DNA of 64,000 nucleotides from Caldilineaceae bacterium (lineage in GTDB: Bacteria > Chloroflexota > Anaerolineae > Caldilineales > Caldilineaceae): NCBI GenBank assembly GCA_026645575.1, contig JAPKMW010000010.1, forward strand, positions 104,473 through 168,472. Reading direction: 5' to 3'. Below the pieces are notes generated by a model, which was not told the origin of the DNA, ran no database searches, and saw only the letters and a program-made list of their open reading frames with translations. This document shows, in pieces, positions 1 through 9,615 of the stretch; positions within the stretch are counted from its first letter, which is position 1; each line of letters begins with the position of its first letter. The position numbers and the translations under genes are program-made.

Positions 1-1
1 G

Positions 2-898
2 CAAGACTACCGCTTTCTCATGCCCGACATGCGCGGCTTTGGCGACAGTGAACCGCTGCCGCTTGACGCCACTCGCGGCCTGCGCGATTGGGCCGATGAC
101 ACTTACTCGCTAGTGCAGGCGCTGGGCATCACGCAACCGGTGCATCTGGTCGGTTGGTCAACTGGTGGGGCGGCGATTGCGGCTTATGCCATGGATCGAC
201 CGGGCGCGGTGGCCTCGCTCACCTTTATTGACCCGGTCTCGCCCTATGGCTTTGGCGGCGTTCACCCTGATGGCACACCCTGTTACCCTGACTATGCCGG
301 CTCCGGCGGCGGTGGCGCCAACCCGGAGTTTGTACAACGCCTGCGGGACAAAGACCGCTCGGCGGAATCGCCCTTTTCCATTCGCAATGTAATGAACTCC
401 TCCTACTGGGCCGCCACCCATCGCGAACCGGCAGAACGGGAGGATAGGTTGGTCGATGAAGTTCTCAAATCACTGGTGGGCGACGACGGCTATCCCGGCG
501 ACTTTACCACCTCGCCCAACTGGCCGGGAATTGCGCCAGGAACCCGTGGCATCCTCAATGCTCTGTCTGGCAAATATTGCAACTGGGCCGGCATTGTGGA
601 CATCAGCCCCAAGCCGCCAATTCTGTGGACACACGGCAGCGCCGATATTGTGGTGGCCGATGGTTCGGTCTGGGAGATGGGAACACTAGGCAAATTAGGG
701 TATATTCCCGGCTGGCCAGGTGAAGAAGTCTACCCGCCGCAACCCATGGGTGCCCAGATCCGCACCGTCCTACAACGCTATCAGGCCGCTGGCGGTCATG
801 TCCAAATGGAAATGTTTGCAGGCTCCGGTCACGGCCCCCATTTCGACGCCGCTGAGCGTTGGCGTACGCTCTTCTTTAATTTTTTGCAGACAGGTTAA
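2..898 (+). CDS. alpha/beta hydrolase, 5' end outside window
   Basis: The reading frame is open from base 2, so the true start lies to the left; the first in-window ATG (base 20) is internal to the fold (PDMRGFGDSE strand-turn). The nucleophile elbow GWSTGG supplies the catalytic Ser, GSADIVV carries the likely acid Asp and SGHGPHFD the catalytic His, in the usual order for an alpha/beta hydrolase. About 299 residues are visible, close to full length. No signal peptide can be judged. The substrate cannot be named; a C-C hydrolase, esterase or epoxide hydrolase are all possible. The sox genes follow on the same strand after 135 bases and a weak hairpin, so co-transcription is uncertain. Confidence 0.85.
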   Translation, partial: QDYRFLMPDMRGFGDSEPLPLDATRGLRDWADDTYSLVQALGITQPVHLVGWSTGGAAIAAYAMDRPGAVASLTFIDPVSPYGFGGVHPDGTPCYPDYAGSGGGGANPEFVQRLRDKDRSAESPFSIRNVMNSSYWAATHREPAEREDRLVDEVLKSLVGDDGYPGDFTTSPNWPGIAPGTRGILNALSGKYCNWAGIVDISPKPPILWTHGSADIVVADGSVWEMGTLGKLGYIPGWPGEEVYPPQPMGAQIRTVLQRYQAAGGHVQMEMFAGSGHGPHFDAAERWRTLFFNFLQTG

Positions 899-916
899 CT
901 GCTCACCCCTCCCTAC

Positions 917-940
917 CCCTCCCCTGCTAAGGGAGGGAAT
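917..940 (+). terminator. weak hairpin after hydrolase gene
   Basis: CCCTCCC and GGGAGGG pair around a short loop (917-923 with 931-937), followed by AATTGTTG rather than a proper T run. It could end the hydrolase transcript; the surrounding C/G-rich tract is low complexity, so this is a weak call. Confidence 0.35.
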
Positions 941-1033
941 TGTTGCATGTACAACAGTTCCTCCCCCAGCCTGGGGGACGGGTGCCCACTGGGCGCGGAG
1001 GGGTTAGCTTAGTAGCAAGTGAGAAGTAAGGGC

Positions 1034-2242
1034 ATGAACGAATTTATTGAAAAGAAAGTCCGGCTGACCTGGCACGAACCGAAGCGTAGCTATGATGTAG
1101 TGATTGTCGGCGGCGGCGGGCATGGGTTGGCGACGGCCTATTACCTCGCGACGCGCCACGGCATCACCAACGTGGCGGTGCTGGAACGCAAATATATTGG
1201 CGCGGGCAACTCCGGGCGCAACACGACCGTGATCCGCTCTAACTATGGTATCCCGGAAGCGGTGCGCTTTTACCAACGCAGTGTCGATCTCTACCATTCC
1301 CTGGAAGAAGAGACCGACCGTTGGGTCATGTTCAAACAGAAGGGACTGCTCTGGCTGGCCCACACCGAGGCCGGCATTCGTGCAGAACGGGCACGCGCAG
1401 CGGTCAACAGTGCCTTTGGCGCCAAAACCGACTATGTTGGCCCGGAAGAGATCAAGAAAATCTGTCCCCAACTCGACTTGACCGGCGCCGGTGTCTGGCC
1501 AATTGTCGGCGGCTCCTATCACCATGAAGGGGCAACGGCGCGCCATGATCGCGTCGTTTGGGCCTTTGCCGAAGGGGCCATGCAGCGGGGTGTTCATGTC
1601 CACCAACGCACGGAGGTCACTGGTCTGCTCAAAGATGGAGATCGGGTGACCGGCGTTGTTACCAATAATGGGCCGATTGCAGCGGGACTTGTGCTGTCGG
1701 CGGTAGGCGGCCATGTGACGACGCTGGGCGCGATGGCGGGGCTGCGTTTGCCCATTCGCACCCATCCCTTGCAAGCCTACGTGACCAATCACTATGGCCT
1801 GCAATTTGACGCCATTGTCGCCTCCACGGCGCTGCTCTTCTACGCTTCGCAAACTGCTCGCGGCGAAATGTTGATTGGCGCCGAGATCGACCGCCAGCCC
1901 AGCTACTCGTATCGCTCTGGTCATCACCTGTTGCAAAGCTGCTCGCACCGCGCCATCACTCTGTTGCCTTTCCTGCGTGACCTGCGCGTGCTGCGCCAGT
2001 GGACCGGCGTCTGCGACATGAGCCCCGACTACTCGCCGATCATGGGCAAGACGGGCGTTGATGGTTACTACATCACCACTGGCTGGGGGACGTGGGGCTT
2101 CAAAGCGATCCCCGCCAGCGGCGAACAGATGGCCCAACTCATCGCCACCGGAGAAACGCCGGAATTGATTGCACCCTTTGCGCTGGATCGCTTTGCCAAA
2201 GATCGCACCTTGGCGGATCGTGGTTCGGCGGGGACGCATTGA
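1034..2242 (+). CDS. soxB: sarcosine oxidase beta subunit-like FAD oxidoreductase
   Basis: This 402-residue flavoprotein resembles the beta subunit of heterotetrameric sarcosine oxidase, which oxidatively demethylates sarcosine to glycine. The N-terminal Rossmann FAD motif is VVIVGGGGHGLATAYYL, followed by an adenine-loop ER and the GAGNSGRNT stretch. TARHD in mid-protein is the region where family members attach FMN covalently to His. The C-terminal GYYITTGWGTWGFKAIPASG is typical of SoxB. An in-frame GTG lies 15 bases upstream, but the ATG at 1034 follows AAGTAAGG and gives the expected N-terminus. soxD follows after 104 bases; soxA and soxG are absent nearby, so the real substrate may be another N-methyl amine. 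Confidence 0.88.
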   Translation: MNEFIEKKVRLTWHEPKRSYDVVIVGGGGHGLATAYYLATRHGITNVAVLERKYIGAGNSGRNTTVIRSNYGIPEAVRFYQRSVDLYHSLEEETDRWVMFKQKGLLWLAHTEAGIRAERARAAVNSAFGAKTDYVGPEEIKKICPQLDLTGAGVWPIVGGSYHHEGATARHDRVVWAFAEGAMQRGVHVHQRTEVTGLLKDGDRVTGVVTNNGPIAAGLVLSAVGGHVTTLGAMAGLRLPIRTHPLQAYVTNHYGLQFDAIVASTALLFYASQTARGEMLIGAEIDRQPSYSYRSGHHLLQSCSHRAITLLPFLRDLRVLRQWTGVCDMSPDYSPIMGKTGVDGYYITTGWGTWGFKAIPASGEQMAQLIATGETPELIAPFALDRFAKDRTLADRGSAGTH

Positions 2243-2346
2243 CGATTATTGATCATTGTGAGAGGGTAAGAGATTCAGAGATTGAGCGATTACGTCAACG
2301 CAACCTCTAAATCTCTTCATCTCTCAATAACTAGAGAGCAGCTATC

Positions 2347-2583
2347 ATGAACATCCACATTCCCTGCCCCCACTGCGGCCTCCGCCCAATCCAGGAATTT
2401 GTCTACGGCGAGATTCCCGACGTACCGGCAACCATTACCGACCCTGACGCCCGCGACCTGGATCGCGCCTTTATGCGCAAAAACCCCGAAGGCCCCACGG
2501 TAGAACGCTGGTTTCACACCTATGGCTGTCGCCGCTGGTTGACGCTACGTCGCGATACGCGGACGGACGCGATTTTATCCTAG
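2347..2583 (+). CDS. soxD: sarcosine oxidase delta subunit
   Basis: This 78-residue protein matches the small delta subunit of heterotetrameric sarcosine oxidase. The CPHCG motif near the N-terminus is part of the zinc site, and the later GCRRWLTLRRDT stretch is the conserved C-terminal segment. It should assemble with the upstream SoxB; in known enzymes alpha and gamma subunits complete the complex, and neither is encoded here. The 104-base gap from soxB contains an imperfect A/G-rich inverted repeat. A strong hairpin follows the stop codon. Confidence 0.85.
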   Translation: MNIHIPCPHCGLRPIQEFVYGEIPDVPATITDPDARDLDRAFMRKNPEGPTVERWFHTYGCRRWLTLRRDTRTDAILS

Positions 2584-2590
2584 AATGGCT

Positions 2591-2643
2591 GACAAGGTGA
2601 GGGGGTGACAAGATGATTCACCTTGTCACCCCCTCACCTTGTC
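2591..2643. terminator. 22-bp perfect hairpin between convergent genes
   Basis: Bases 2591-2612 are the exact reverse complement of 2622-2643, with a 9-base loop. The hairpin separates soxD (+) from the TPR lipoprotein gene (-) and can act in both directions, though neither flank has a long T run. Its arms contain GTGAGGGGGTGACAAG, related to the TGACAGG tandem repeats near 37.75 kb. Confidence 0.6.
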
Positions 2644-2652
2644 CTCCTGTCT

Positions 2653-4902
2653 TTACTCTCCCAACCCTGCCGCGTCCTGCGAATACCACGTATCCTCAAA
2701 CTCTTCATCGGTCAGGTCGCCGTTGGCCCAGAGGAAGGCGGCGCGACTGGTGATATAGATCAGGTTTTGCGGCTCATCGGCGGCGCCGGAGAGGACGATC
2801 ACGCCATCGGGTTTGCTGGTGACGCGGACGAGAACGCGCGCCATCTCGCGCGAAACGTCCCGTTCCTGTTTGGTGAAGGCGTCGCTCTTGGCTTCCAGCC
2901 GTGATTCATAGGCGATGACCAGGCTACGTCCTTGTTCATCTTCCGAGAAGCGGACGGATCGGGGTTCGACACCAATCTCGCGTAACTGCTCCTCAACCGC
3001 AGTCACCGTGGCGTCATCATCGAGCGCCGTATCGGGATTGGGCGAGAAGATGGCTTCGCGTTGGCGACATTCCATCAGGATTTCATCGTAGCGCTTGGCC
3101 CGTTCACTGTCATCTTCATTCTCCTGGAGCCAGCGGATATGCGGTTCGGCTTTGTCACAGTCACCGCGCCCCATGTAGAGCGAGGTGATAAAGTTGCGGG
3201 CCAGGAAATGGTCCGGTTCGCGCTTCAACGCTTCCAGTAAATTTTCCTCGGCCTCTTGATACTTCCCTTCACGGCTATAGGTTTCGCCCAGAATAGCATA
3301 GACCGTAGAACTGGTGGCGCCGGCGTCGAGGGCTTCCAGGGCAGCGCTTTGGGCCGCCTGGGCATTGCCGTCAAAGAGTTGCCCCAAGGCCAAACTTTCG
3401 CGCGCATCTGTGCTTTCAGGGCGCAAGACTTGCCAGCGTTGAGCGGCCTTGATCGCTTCTTTGGTTTGCCCCAGGAAGAGATTCACTTCATAAAGCGCCT
3501 GGTAGTAGAGTGGATCGATGGTGGCGAAGCTCTTCACCCGGTTGAGGGCTGCGACCGCTTCGGATGCCTTGCCATCGCGTGAATAAGCATTCGCCAGCAA
3601 CCGGGCGTCGGCAACCGAGCGGGGCATGTCTTCGGTGGCTTCGGTGAAGTATTCAATGGCTTTTTCAAAGTTCTCATCACAGAGGTAGCTGACGCCAATC
3701 ATGCGTTTCGCCAACACGCTGTAGGGGCGTTGGGTGAGCCAATCTTCAGCCAGTTCACGGCCCTTGTCGCAATCATCCTGTTCGTTGTGCAGGCGCATCC
3801 GTAGCAGGGTGATGTCCAATCGTTGGGGGGCGGCAATTGCTTCGGCAATTGCTTGAAAATTAGCTGCATCGTCATACCGTTCTTGTAAAATCATCAGACC
3901 CGCCATACACGAATAGGCGTCGGGGTAGGGGGTGTGGGGTTGGTTGTACACATAGAGTTGTTGACAGCCCGCTTCGGCGCTCGCCCAATCATTGTTTTCG
4001 GTGGCGATGTCAACGGCAAAGGAGATCATCCACGGGTGGTCGCCTTGGGTGGCAAAGGCACTTTCCGCCAATTCCTGGGCCGTCTCAGCATCGCCGGTGG
4101 TGTTCAGTTCATTGCGCGCCACCAGCAAGTGCCAGGCAAAGAAATCCGGCTCCAGTGCTGCCGCTGTGTCATAGGCATCGATGGCCTCATCCCAGTAGGA
4201 AAGGGCAAAGGCGACAGAACCCAACGTCGCCCACGCATCGGCCAACTCACCGTCCAGTTCGACCGCTTTTTGCGCATGGTCATACGCTTCATCCATCTGA
4301 TAGACGCTGCTGAGAATATCAGCCGCAGCAGCATGAACCAGGGCGTTGTCCGGGCCAAGTTCCACCGCTTGCAGGATCGTCTGCCAGGCATCATCAAAGA
4401 AATGGGCGCCCTGTTGCGCCCAAGCCAGATACGCCAGTGTCTCCGGATCTTCGGGCGCCAATTCGGCGGCAGCTTCAGCAGCGGCCAGCGCCTGTTGCCA
4501 ATACTGCGGCCAGTAGAGATAAGTTTTGGTCAACCCCAGGTGGGCCGGCAGATAAGTGGGATCGGCGGCAATGGCTTCGATAAACTTGCTTTCAGCGCCG
4601 GTTAAATCGCTGGTGACAAAAAGTTCCTGCCCCTCGCTGGTCAGCGTGGCGGCTTGATCGGGATCAACTTGGGCCAGCGGTCCAGGCGTGGCGGTGGGTG
4701 TAGGACCGGGCGTGGGTGTCTCAATGGCAGTCGGGGTGGCGGTGGCTTCCAGTGTTGGCGCTTCTTCAACTGCCGTGGGCGTGGTCAACGCATTGGATAG
4801 GTTGCGCAGCGAAAGGCGACCCGGTTGACAGGCGGTCAGGACGAGGGCCAACATAGCCACACTCCAGAAGAGCCGCCAAGGGCGAGCTAGCGAACGACTC
4901 AT
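2653..4902 (-). CDS. TPR-repeat lipoprotein
   Basis: The protein is about 749 residues. The ATG at 4902 has GGAGGAATGTT in front of it and begins a lipoprotein signal with lipobox LALVLTAC, so the upstream ATG at 4965 is rejected. After the acylated Cys comes a Thr/Pro-rich linker (PTPGPTPTATPGP), then at least eight tetratricopeptide repeats over most of the chain (for example WDEAIDAYDTAAALEPDF and YQEAEENLLEALKREPDH). A mixed C-terminal domain of about 120 residues has no recognised family. It is probably an extracytoplasmic scaffold for protein complexes; the partner is unknown. It is divergent from the ABC transporter ATPase across a 208-base gap. Confidence 0.85.
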   Translation of the reverse strand: MSRSLARPWRLFWSVAMLALVLTACQPGRLSLRNLSNALTTPTAVEEAPTLEATATPTAIETPTPGPTPTATPGPLAQVDPDQAATLTSEGQELFVTSDLTGAESKFIEAIAADPTYLPAHLGLTKTYLYWPQYWQQALAAAEAAAELAPEDPETLAYLAWAQQGAHFFDDAWQTILQAVELGPDNALVHAAAADILSSVYQMDEAYDHAQKAVELDGELADAWATLGSVAFALSYWDEAIDAYDTAAALEPDFFAWHLLVARNELNTTGDAETAQELAESAFATQGDHPWMISFAVDIATENNDWASAEAGCQQLYVYNQPHTPYPDAYSCMAGLMILQERYDDAANFQAIAEAIAAPQRLDITLLRMRLHNEQDDCDKGRELAEDWLTQRPYSVLAKRMIGVSYLCDENFEKAIEYFTEATEDMPRSVADARLLANAYSRDGKASEAVAALNRVKSFATIDPLYYQALYEVNLFLGQTKEAIKAAQRWQVLRPESTDARESLALGQLFDGNAQAAQSAALEALDAGATSSTVYAILGETYSREGKYQEAEENLLEALKREPDHFLARNFITSLYMGRGDCDKAEPHIRWLQENEDDSERAKRYDEILMECRQREAIFSPNPDTALDDDATVTAVEEQLREIGVEPRSVRFSEDEQGRSLVIAYESRLEAKSDAFTKQERDVSREMARVLVRVTSKPDGVIVLSGAADEPQNLIYITSRAAFLWANGDLTDEEFEDTWYSQDAAGLGE

Positions 4903-5110
4903 AACATTCCTCCTACGCTCAGGGTAGTTGCCCCCTGTAAAAATAGGGCGCGATGCAGACGCCAACGTGACGTTAACAAATGGTTAGAATGAACATATTG
5001 TAAAACGAAATGGAGTACTTAGAAAGGCTGACATGGGCTGTTTTTCCAAATTGGATCTACTTCTGGTATACTCTTGTTGACGACCATTCTCTCATTTTGG
5101 ATCAGCTTGT

Positions 5111-6127
5111 ATGACAGAAGATGTGATCACCTTGGCGCCAAAGCGGGCCGCAGCAGATATTCTGGTGGATCTGGCGCAAGTGAATGTCTATTTTACAGTG
5201 CGCAAAGGCTTTTTCACCACCCAAACGGTCAAGGCGGTGGACGGGGTCAGCTTGCGTCTGCGCCGCGGTGAAACGGTGGCCGTTGTCGGTGAATCGGGGA
5301 GCGGCAAGACAACGCTGGGGCGGGTTTCGCTGGGTTTGCTCAAGCCGACCGCCGGTCAAGTTACCTTTGATCAGCAGCCCATTACCGGGTTGACCGGCCC
5401 GGCCTTAAAAGCCTATCGCCGGCGCGCACAGGCCATCTTTCAAGACCCCTTTGCCACCATTGACCCCTACATGACGGTGTATGAAACCATCGCCGAACCG
5501 CTGGTGATTCATGGCATTGGCAATGAACAGGAGCGTTGGGCCAAGGTAGCAGCGGCCTTACAGGAGGTGCGGCTGACGCCGGTTGACGAAATTGCCGAGC
5601 GTTACCCTCATCAACTCTCCGGTGGGCAGCGGCAACGGGTGGGCATTGCTCGTGCGCTGGTCTTGCAACCGGAGTATATTCTGGCCGATGAACCGGTCTC
5701 TATGGTCGATGCGTCGAGTCGCGCCGAGTTGCTTTATCTCCTCCGCGAACTACGCGAGCGCTATGGCATCACCTTTCTCTACATTACCCATGACATTGCC
5801 ACCGCTCGTCACTTTGCCAATCGCATTGTGGTCATGTATCTGGGCAAAATTGTGGAGAGTGGGCCGGCTGCCGCGGTGGTGGATAATCCACAACATCCCT
5901 ATACGCGCGCCTTGATTGCCGCCGTACCAGAACCTGATCCGAACAATCGGTTACGTGAGCGATCCGTGGTGCAAGGTGAACCGCCAAATGCCATCCAGAT
6001 TCCAACCGGTTGCGCCTTTCACCCCCGTTGCCCGAACGTCATAGCAGGGCGTTGCGCCAATCAACAACCCACCCTGATCGAAATCGAACCGGAGCATTGG
6101 GTGTCGTGTTTTTTGTACGAGCAGTGA
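5111..6127 (+). CDS. oligopeptide ABC transporter ATP-binding protein
   Basis: This 338-residue ATPase is of the OppF/DppF type and powers peptide or solute uptake at the inner face of the membrane. Walker A is GESGSGKTT, the Q-loop lies in AIFQDPF, the signature is LSGGQRQR, Walker B is YILADEP and the switch His is in YITHD. The C-terminal oligopeptide-transporter extension has four Cys ([10 protein letters not shown]), which in OppF/DppF proteins form a metal or cluster site. Its permeases and binding protein lie 3.5-9 kb downstream on the same strand. The OppD/DppD partner ATPase is not in the window. Confidence 0.9.
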   Translation: MTEDVITLAPKRAAADILVDLAQVNVYFTVRKGFFTTQTVKAVDGVSLRLRRGETVAVVGESGSGKTTLGRVSLGLLKPTAGQVTFDQQPITGLTGPALKAYRRRAQAIFQDPFATIDPYMTVYETIAEPLVIHGIGNEQERWAKVAAALQEVRLTPVDEIAERYPHQLSGGQRQRVGIARALVLQPEYILADEPVSMVDASSRAELLYLLRELRERYGITFLYITHDIATARHFANRIVVMYLGKIVESGPAAAVVDNPQHPYTRALIAAVPEPDPNNRLRERSVVQGEPPNAIQIPTGCAFHPRCPNVIAGRCANQQPTLIEIEPEHWVSCFLYEQ

Positions 6128-6365
6128 TATAATCAGTTGATCGTAACGCTGCCAGGGTGACAGCACACCAATCCTGGACGATACGACTTTAGACGCTATG
6201 ACTTTGGACTACGCGACTAAGAATAATATCTCATGAAACTCTAAGCAAACTCTCATTTTGTTGGTGAATAAGCGTACTATCATGCTTAAGCTAAATTCTG
6301 GCTACTGTAATCCTACGCTTACGTGCATTATTTACCCACTCTGATCGATGGAGGCAGCTCGACCT

Positions 6366-8918
6366 ATGAAATTTCTGCGTACGATCTTTTCGTTTACCCT
6401 CATAGCGACCCTGTTGGCAACTTCATTGCAACCGCTCTTTGCCCAAAGCAGTGGTCAGGGAACAACCGGCTCTGGTAACGGTACAGTGGTTGTGGCCGGA
6501 CGTGAGCAGATCAACCTTTCCGCCCCAATTCAGGATTTGATCTCCGGCCCCGGCTGGCTCATGGTGCGTGGGCTGGATGTCCGCCCCAGCATGGAAGTGC
6601 CGGAATGGAACCCCTTGACCCGTCAACCGCTGGAACAACTCGCCAACCCCATGGCCAGCCTCAATGCGCCGTTGAACCAGGCCGGCGGTCCGGGCGTACT
6701 CGTGCCGTACCGTGACCCGGCCCCCTCCTTCAGCCGCAGTTTGCTGGTGACACGCGATTTCAGCGGTCGCACCCTGCAAACCGAACCCGACATTGCCGTC
6801 AACCCGCTCGATCCCGATCATCTGGTGTTGGGTGTTATTGACTACAACTTCCCTGGCAACAGCGTCTACGTCAGCATCGATGGCGGCGCCAACTGGGATG
6901 GCCCGATCCAGACCAAATATGTGCGCGATGACCTGGGCGCTGGTGGTGATCCGGTGGTGAAGTTTGATAGCCAGGGCAATGTCTATATCGCCTCCATCTC
7001 TATCGGCTTTGATGAATACTCTATCGGCGCCGCGTCCGGTGCTGCCGTTGTCTCCAGCATCGCGATTGCTTCTTCGCAAGATGGCGGCTATACCTGGAAT
7101 GAACCGGTGCCGACGGCCAAAAGCACCGTTGAGACCAGTAACGTAGAGTTGGACCCCAACGGTCGCCTGCGCGGCACCATTGCGTTGAGCTTCCTGGACA
7201 AACCCTGGGTCGCCATTGGCCCCCATCCGACGGTGGAAGATCAAGAGGTCATCTATGTGACCTATGTTAAGTTCACCACCAAGTACGATATTCTCTATAT
7301 TGGTGAAGTGCCGGTCTTGGGCGTGCCACTGGTGGAGACTACACCGGAACTGGTTGCCTCGCAAGATGGCGGCGTGACCTGGTCAGAGCCGGTGGCGGTT
7401 GGGCCAACCGTGCGCAACACCTTTGGTGAAGAGAGTTCCGGCGAAGGGGAAACAAACAGCGAGGAAGGCAGTGAGGGCTTTGAGTCCCCCGCTGAACAAG
7501 CGGCCGAACTGGAATTCCCGCAACAGCGGCTCCTGCAAGGCTACTTGCCCAGTAATGTCTTCCAAGAAGGCGAAGGCGAATCCGAAGGCAAGAAGCGCAC
7601 CATCCAGGGTGTAACCCCGGTGGTGGATAGCGACGGCAATGTCTACGTCTTCTGGTTTGACAGCACCGACGATGAGGCGCAAAAGGGCTTGGGCGAATTT
7701 TACCTGGCAAAGTCCGAAGATGCCGGCGTGACCTTTGCTAAACCCAAGCGCATTGCCAGCTTCCTGGAGCCGGGCTTCCGTCCGCGCACCGCCTTCTTTC
7801 GTTACTGGGCTTCGGTCTTCCCCAAACCGGCGGTCGGCCCCAACAATGAACTCTACGTCGCCTTTACCGCCCTGCCCCCGGAACGCCCCGCTGACGAAGG
7901 CGACATTTACTTCATCCGCTCGACCGATGGCGGCAACCGCTGGTCGCGCCCGAAACGGCTTAACACCGACGAGACCAATAGCGTGCAATTCTTCCCGGCG
8001 ATGGCGGTTTCGCCCAATGGCACCTTGCATGTCATGTGGGGCGATATGCGCGACGATGCGGTCGAAACCCGCTATCATATTTACTATACCAGTTCCGAGA
8101 ATCAGGGTGATGATTGGGGCTTTAAGAACGAAGAATTAGGACTGGATGTAGGCGATACCCGCGTCACCGACTTCCCGACCAACCCCAACAAAGCCTTCCC
8201 ACAGGGCTTGTTTATTGGCGACTATTTCTCCATTGCCGCCACCGATGAAGAAGCCTACATGGTCTGGGCCGATGGTCGCCTTTCTGAATATGGCGGGACC
8301 AACCAGAAGATCGCCTTTGCCCGCAAACGGCAGATGCCCAACCCGGAAATTTTTCTCAGCCCCAACGCCGGTCCCGGTGGTGAGACTGTCACTGTCCAAG
8401 GGCATGGCTTCCAACCAGATCTTGATTACTACTTGCTTGTCGGCGGCGAAACGGTTGCCAGTGGGCGCACTAGCTCTGATGGACGCATGACTGCCAGCGT
8501 CTTTGTCCCCATCTCCGGCGAAGGGCCGCACCCGGTCACGCTGGTCGATGGGTCGGGCAACCTGGCCTCCACTTCGTTCTATATGGAATTTGGCTTTGAC
8601 AACATTCAAACCCAACTGGACGAGTTGAACACCCAAATTGATGAACTGTCAAATGGCGCTGCGGCCAATCGCAGCCCGATCGCCAACCAATCTGCCGCCT
8701 ACGACCCGCGCATTGAACAGTTGACAGCACAGGTCAGCGAATTGAAGGCGTTGGTGCAACAACAAGCACAACCTGGGGCTGTGGCGGCGGTAGAACCGAC
8801 AGTGGTCGCTGCCGGTTTCCTGGGTGGCAACCCGACGTTGAAGCTTGGCCTGGTCGGCCTGGTTGGGCTGCTGTTGGGGATTGTTTTTACGCAATTACGG
8901 TTGTTTAATCGGCGATAA
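6366..8918 (+). CDS. secreted BNR/Asp-box (sialidase-fold) surface protein
   Basis: The protein is about 850 residues. The signal peptide (MKFLRTIFSF...LQPLFAQ) fits the ATG at 6366 behind GGAGG; the earlier ATG at 6348 overlaps that site. At least five Asp-box motifs are seen (SIDGGANW, SQDGGYTW, SQDGGVTW, STDGGNRW and a degenerate SEDAGVTF), predicting a six-bladed propeller. An acidic Glu/Gly-rich insert lies near residues 355-375. An Ig-like segment follows, then a coiled stretch, and a final TM helix with basic tail (TQLRLFNRR) for membrane anchoring. Catalytic sialidase residues were not established, so binding or structural function is as likely as hydrolysis. Confidence 0.8.
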   Translation: MKFLRTIFSFTLIATLLATSLQPLFAQSSGQGTTGSGNGTVVVAGREQINLSAPIQDLISGPGWLMVRGLDVRPSMEVPEWNPLTRQPLEQLANPMASLNAPLNQAGGPGVLVPYRDPAPSFSRSLLVTRDFSGRTLQTEPDIAVNPLDPDHLVLGVIDYNFPGNSVYVSIDGGANWDGPIQTKYVRDDLGAGGDPVVKFDSQGNVYIASISIGFDEYSIGAASGAAVVSSIAIASSQDGGYTWNEPVPTAKSTVETSNVELDPNGRLRGTIALSFLDKPWVAIGPHPTVEDQEVIYVTYVKFTTKYDILYIGEVPVLGVPLVETTPELVASQDGGVTWSEPVAVGPTVRNTFGEESSGEGETNSEEGSEGFESPAEQAAELEFPQQRLLQGYLPSNVFQEGEGESEGKKRTIQGVTPVVDSDGNVYVFWFDSTDDEAQKGLGEFYLAKSEDAGVTFAKPKRIASFLEPGFRPRTAFFRYWASVFPKPAVGPNNELYVAFTALPPERPADEGDIYFIRSTDGGNRWSRPKRLNTDETNSVQFFPAMAVSPNGTLHVMWGDMRDDAVETRYHIYYTSSENQGDDWGFKNEELGLDVGDTRVTDFPTNPNKAFPQGLFIGDYFSIAATDEEAYMVWADGRLSEYGGTNQKIAFARKRQMPNPEIFLSPNAGPGGETVTVQGHGFQPDLDYYLLVGGETVASGRTSSDGRMTASVFVPISGEGPHPVTLVDGSGNLASTSFYMEFGFDNIQTQLDELNTQIDELSNGAAANRSPIANQSAAYDPRIEQLTAQVSELKALVQQQAQPGAVAAVEPTVVAAGFLGGNPTLKLGLVGLVGLLLGIVFTQLRLFNRR

Positions 8919-8954
8919 TGAGTGCTGTGTATAGGCGCTGATAAAATAATGTTA

Positions 8955-8987
8955 CATGCCGGAAGGATCACATCTTTCCGGCATGTT
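8955..8987 (+). terminator. hairpin terminator after BNR gene
   Basis: CATGCCGGAA pairs with TTCCGGCATG across a 10-base loop, followed by TTT. It sits 36 bases after the BNR stop codon and probably separates it from the DUF4160/DUF2442 pair. Confidence 0.6.
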
Positions 8988-9047
8988 TGGCTAATCGACA
9001 AGCTGTCTCAACTATTTCCTTCAAAATTACTAGAGTGTTGTATTATT

Positions 9048-9293
9048 ATGCCAACCAAACGTATTGGCGGGTTTCTATGTTATTTTGTGTCATACGATTG
9101 TATCGAGCCGCCGCACATTCATGTGGCAAGAGGCAGGGATCGAAATACCCGCAGCGCAAAATTTTGGTTGGAGCCATTACGTCTAGCACGCAATAATGGT
9201 TTGAATACAAGTGAATTGCGCAGTGCTTGGCGTATTGTAGAGGAAAATAGAGCTTTATTTTTGGAGATGTGGGATGAACATTGCAACAATTGA
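9048..9293 (+). CDS. DUF4160 protein
   Basis: This 81-residue protein fits the DUF4160 pattern: an N-terminal beta segment, EPPHIHV, then SAKFWLEPLRLA and a closing helix IVEENRALFLEMWDEH. The ATG at 9048 gives the family length; an ORF extension to 8922 runs through the terminator and is rejected. Its last 20 bases overlap the DUF2442 gene. DUF4160/DUF2442 pairs are common in bacteria and are often suspected to be toxin-antitoxin-like, but no activity can be read from the sequence. Confidence 0.75.
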   Translation: MPTKRIGGFLCYFVSYDCIEPPHIHVARGRDRNTRSAKFWLEPLRLARNNGLNTSELRSAWRIVEENRALFLEMWDEHCNN

Positions 9294-9585
9294 GATTCAG
9301 CCACGCGTAAAGACAGTCACCTTTACTGATGATAAATTGGCGGTTGAAATTGCCGATGGCCGTACCGTTTTAGCTCCGCTAGCATGGTATCCGCGACTGC
9401 AACATGCAACAAAAGCGGAGCGCGAAGATTGGTCGATTTTTGAAGATAGCGATGGTCGTGACATCATCTTTTGGGAACAGGTAGATGAATTAATTCCCGT
9501 CATTGCTTTGTTAGCCGGCGTCCCCAGCCGCGAAGCAAAACGGTCGGTCGATAGCTGGTTGGCAACGAGAAAAATAGCCGCCTAA
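9274..9585 (+). CDS. DUF2442 protein
   Basis: This 103-residue protein has the DUF2442 layout: a central GRTVLAPLAWYPRL segment, WSIFEDSDGRDIIFWEQVDE, and then a C-terminal extension with a possible HTH-like segment (VPSREAKRSVDSWLATRK). The start overlaps the DUF4160 gene by 20 bases, which indicates translational coupling. It may be the DNA-binding or neutralising partner of the pair; this is inference from arrangement. Confidence 0.75.
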   Translation: MNIATIEIQPRVKTVTFTDDKLAVEIADGRTVLAPLAWYPRLQHATKAEREDWSIFEDSDGRDIIFWEQVDELIPVIALLAGVPSREAKRSVDSWLATRKIAA

Positions 9586-9615
9586 CAATCCTGTTGAAAT
9601 GTTGAAGGAGTGGGT

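Noticed and set aside
1004..2239. 411-residue minus-strand ORF opposite soxB
   Set aside because: Antisense shadow of a clearly recognised gene; the product has no motif.
6423..7364. 313-residue minus-strand ORF opposite the BNR gene
   Set aside because: Lies fully inside the BNR gene in antisense, has no family features, and is explained by GC-rich third positions.
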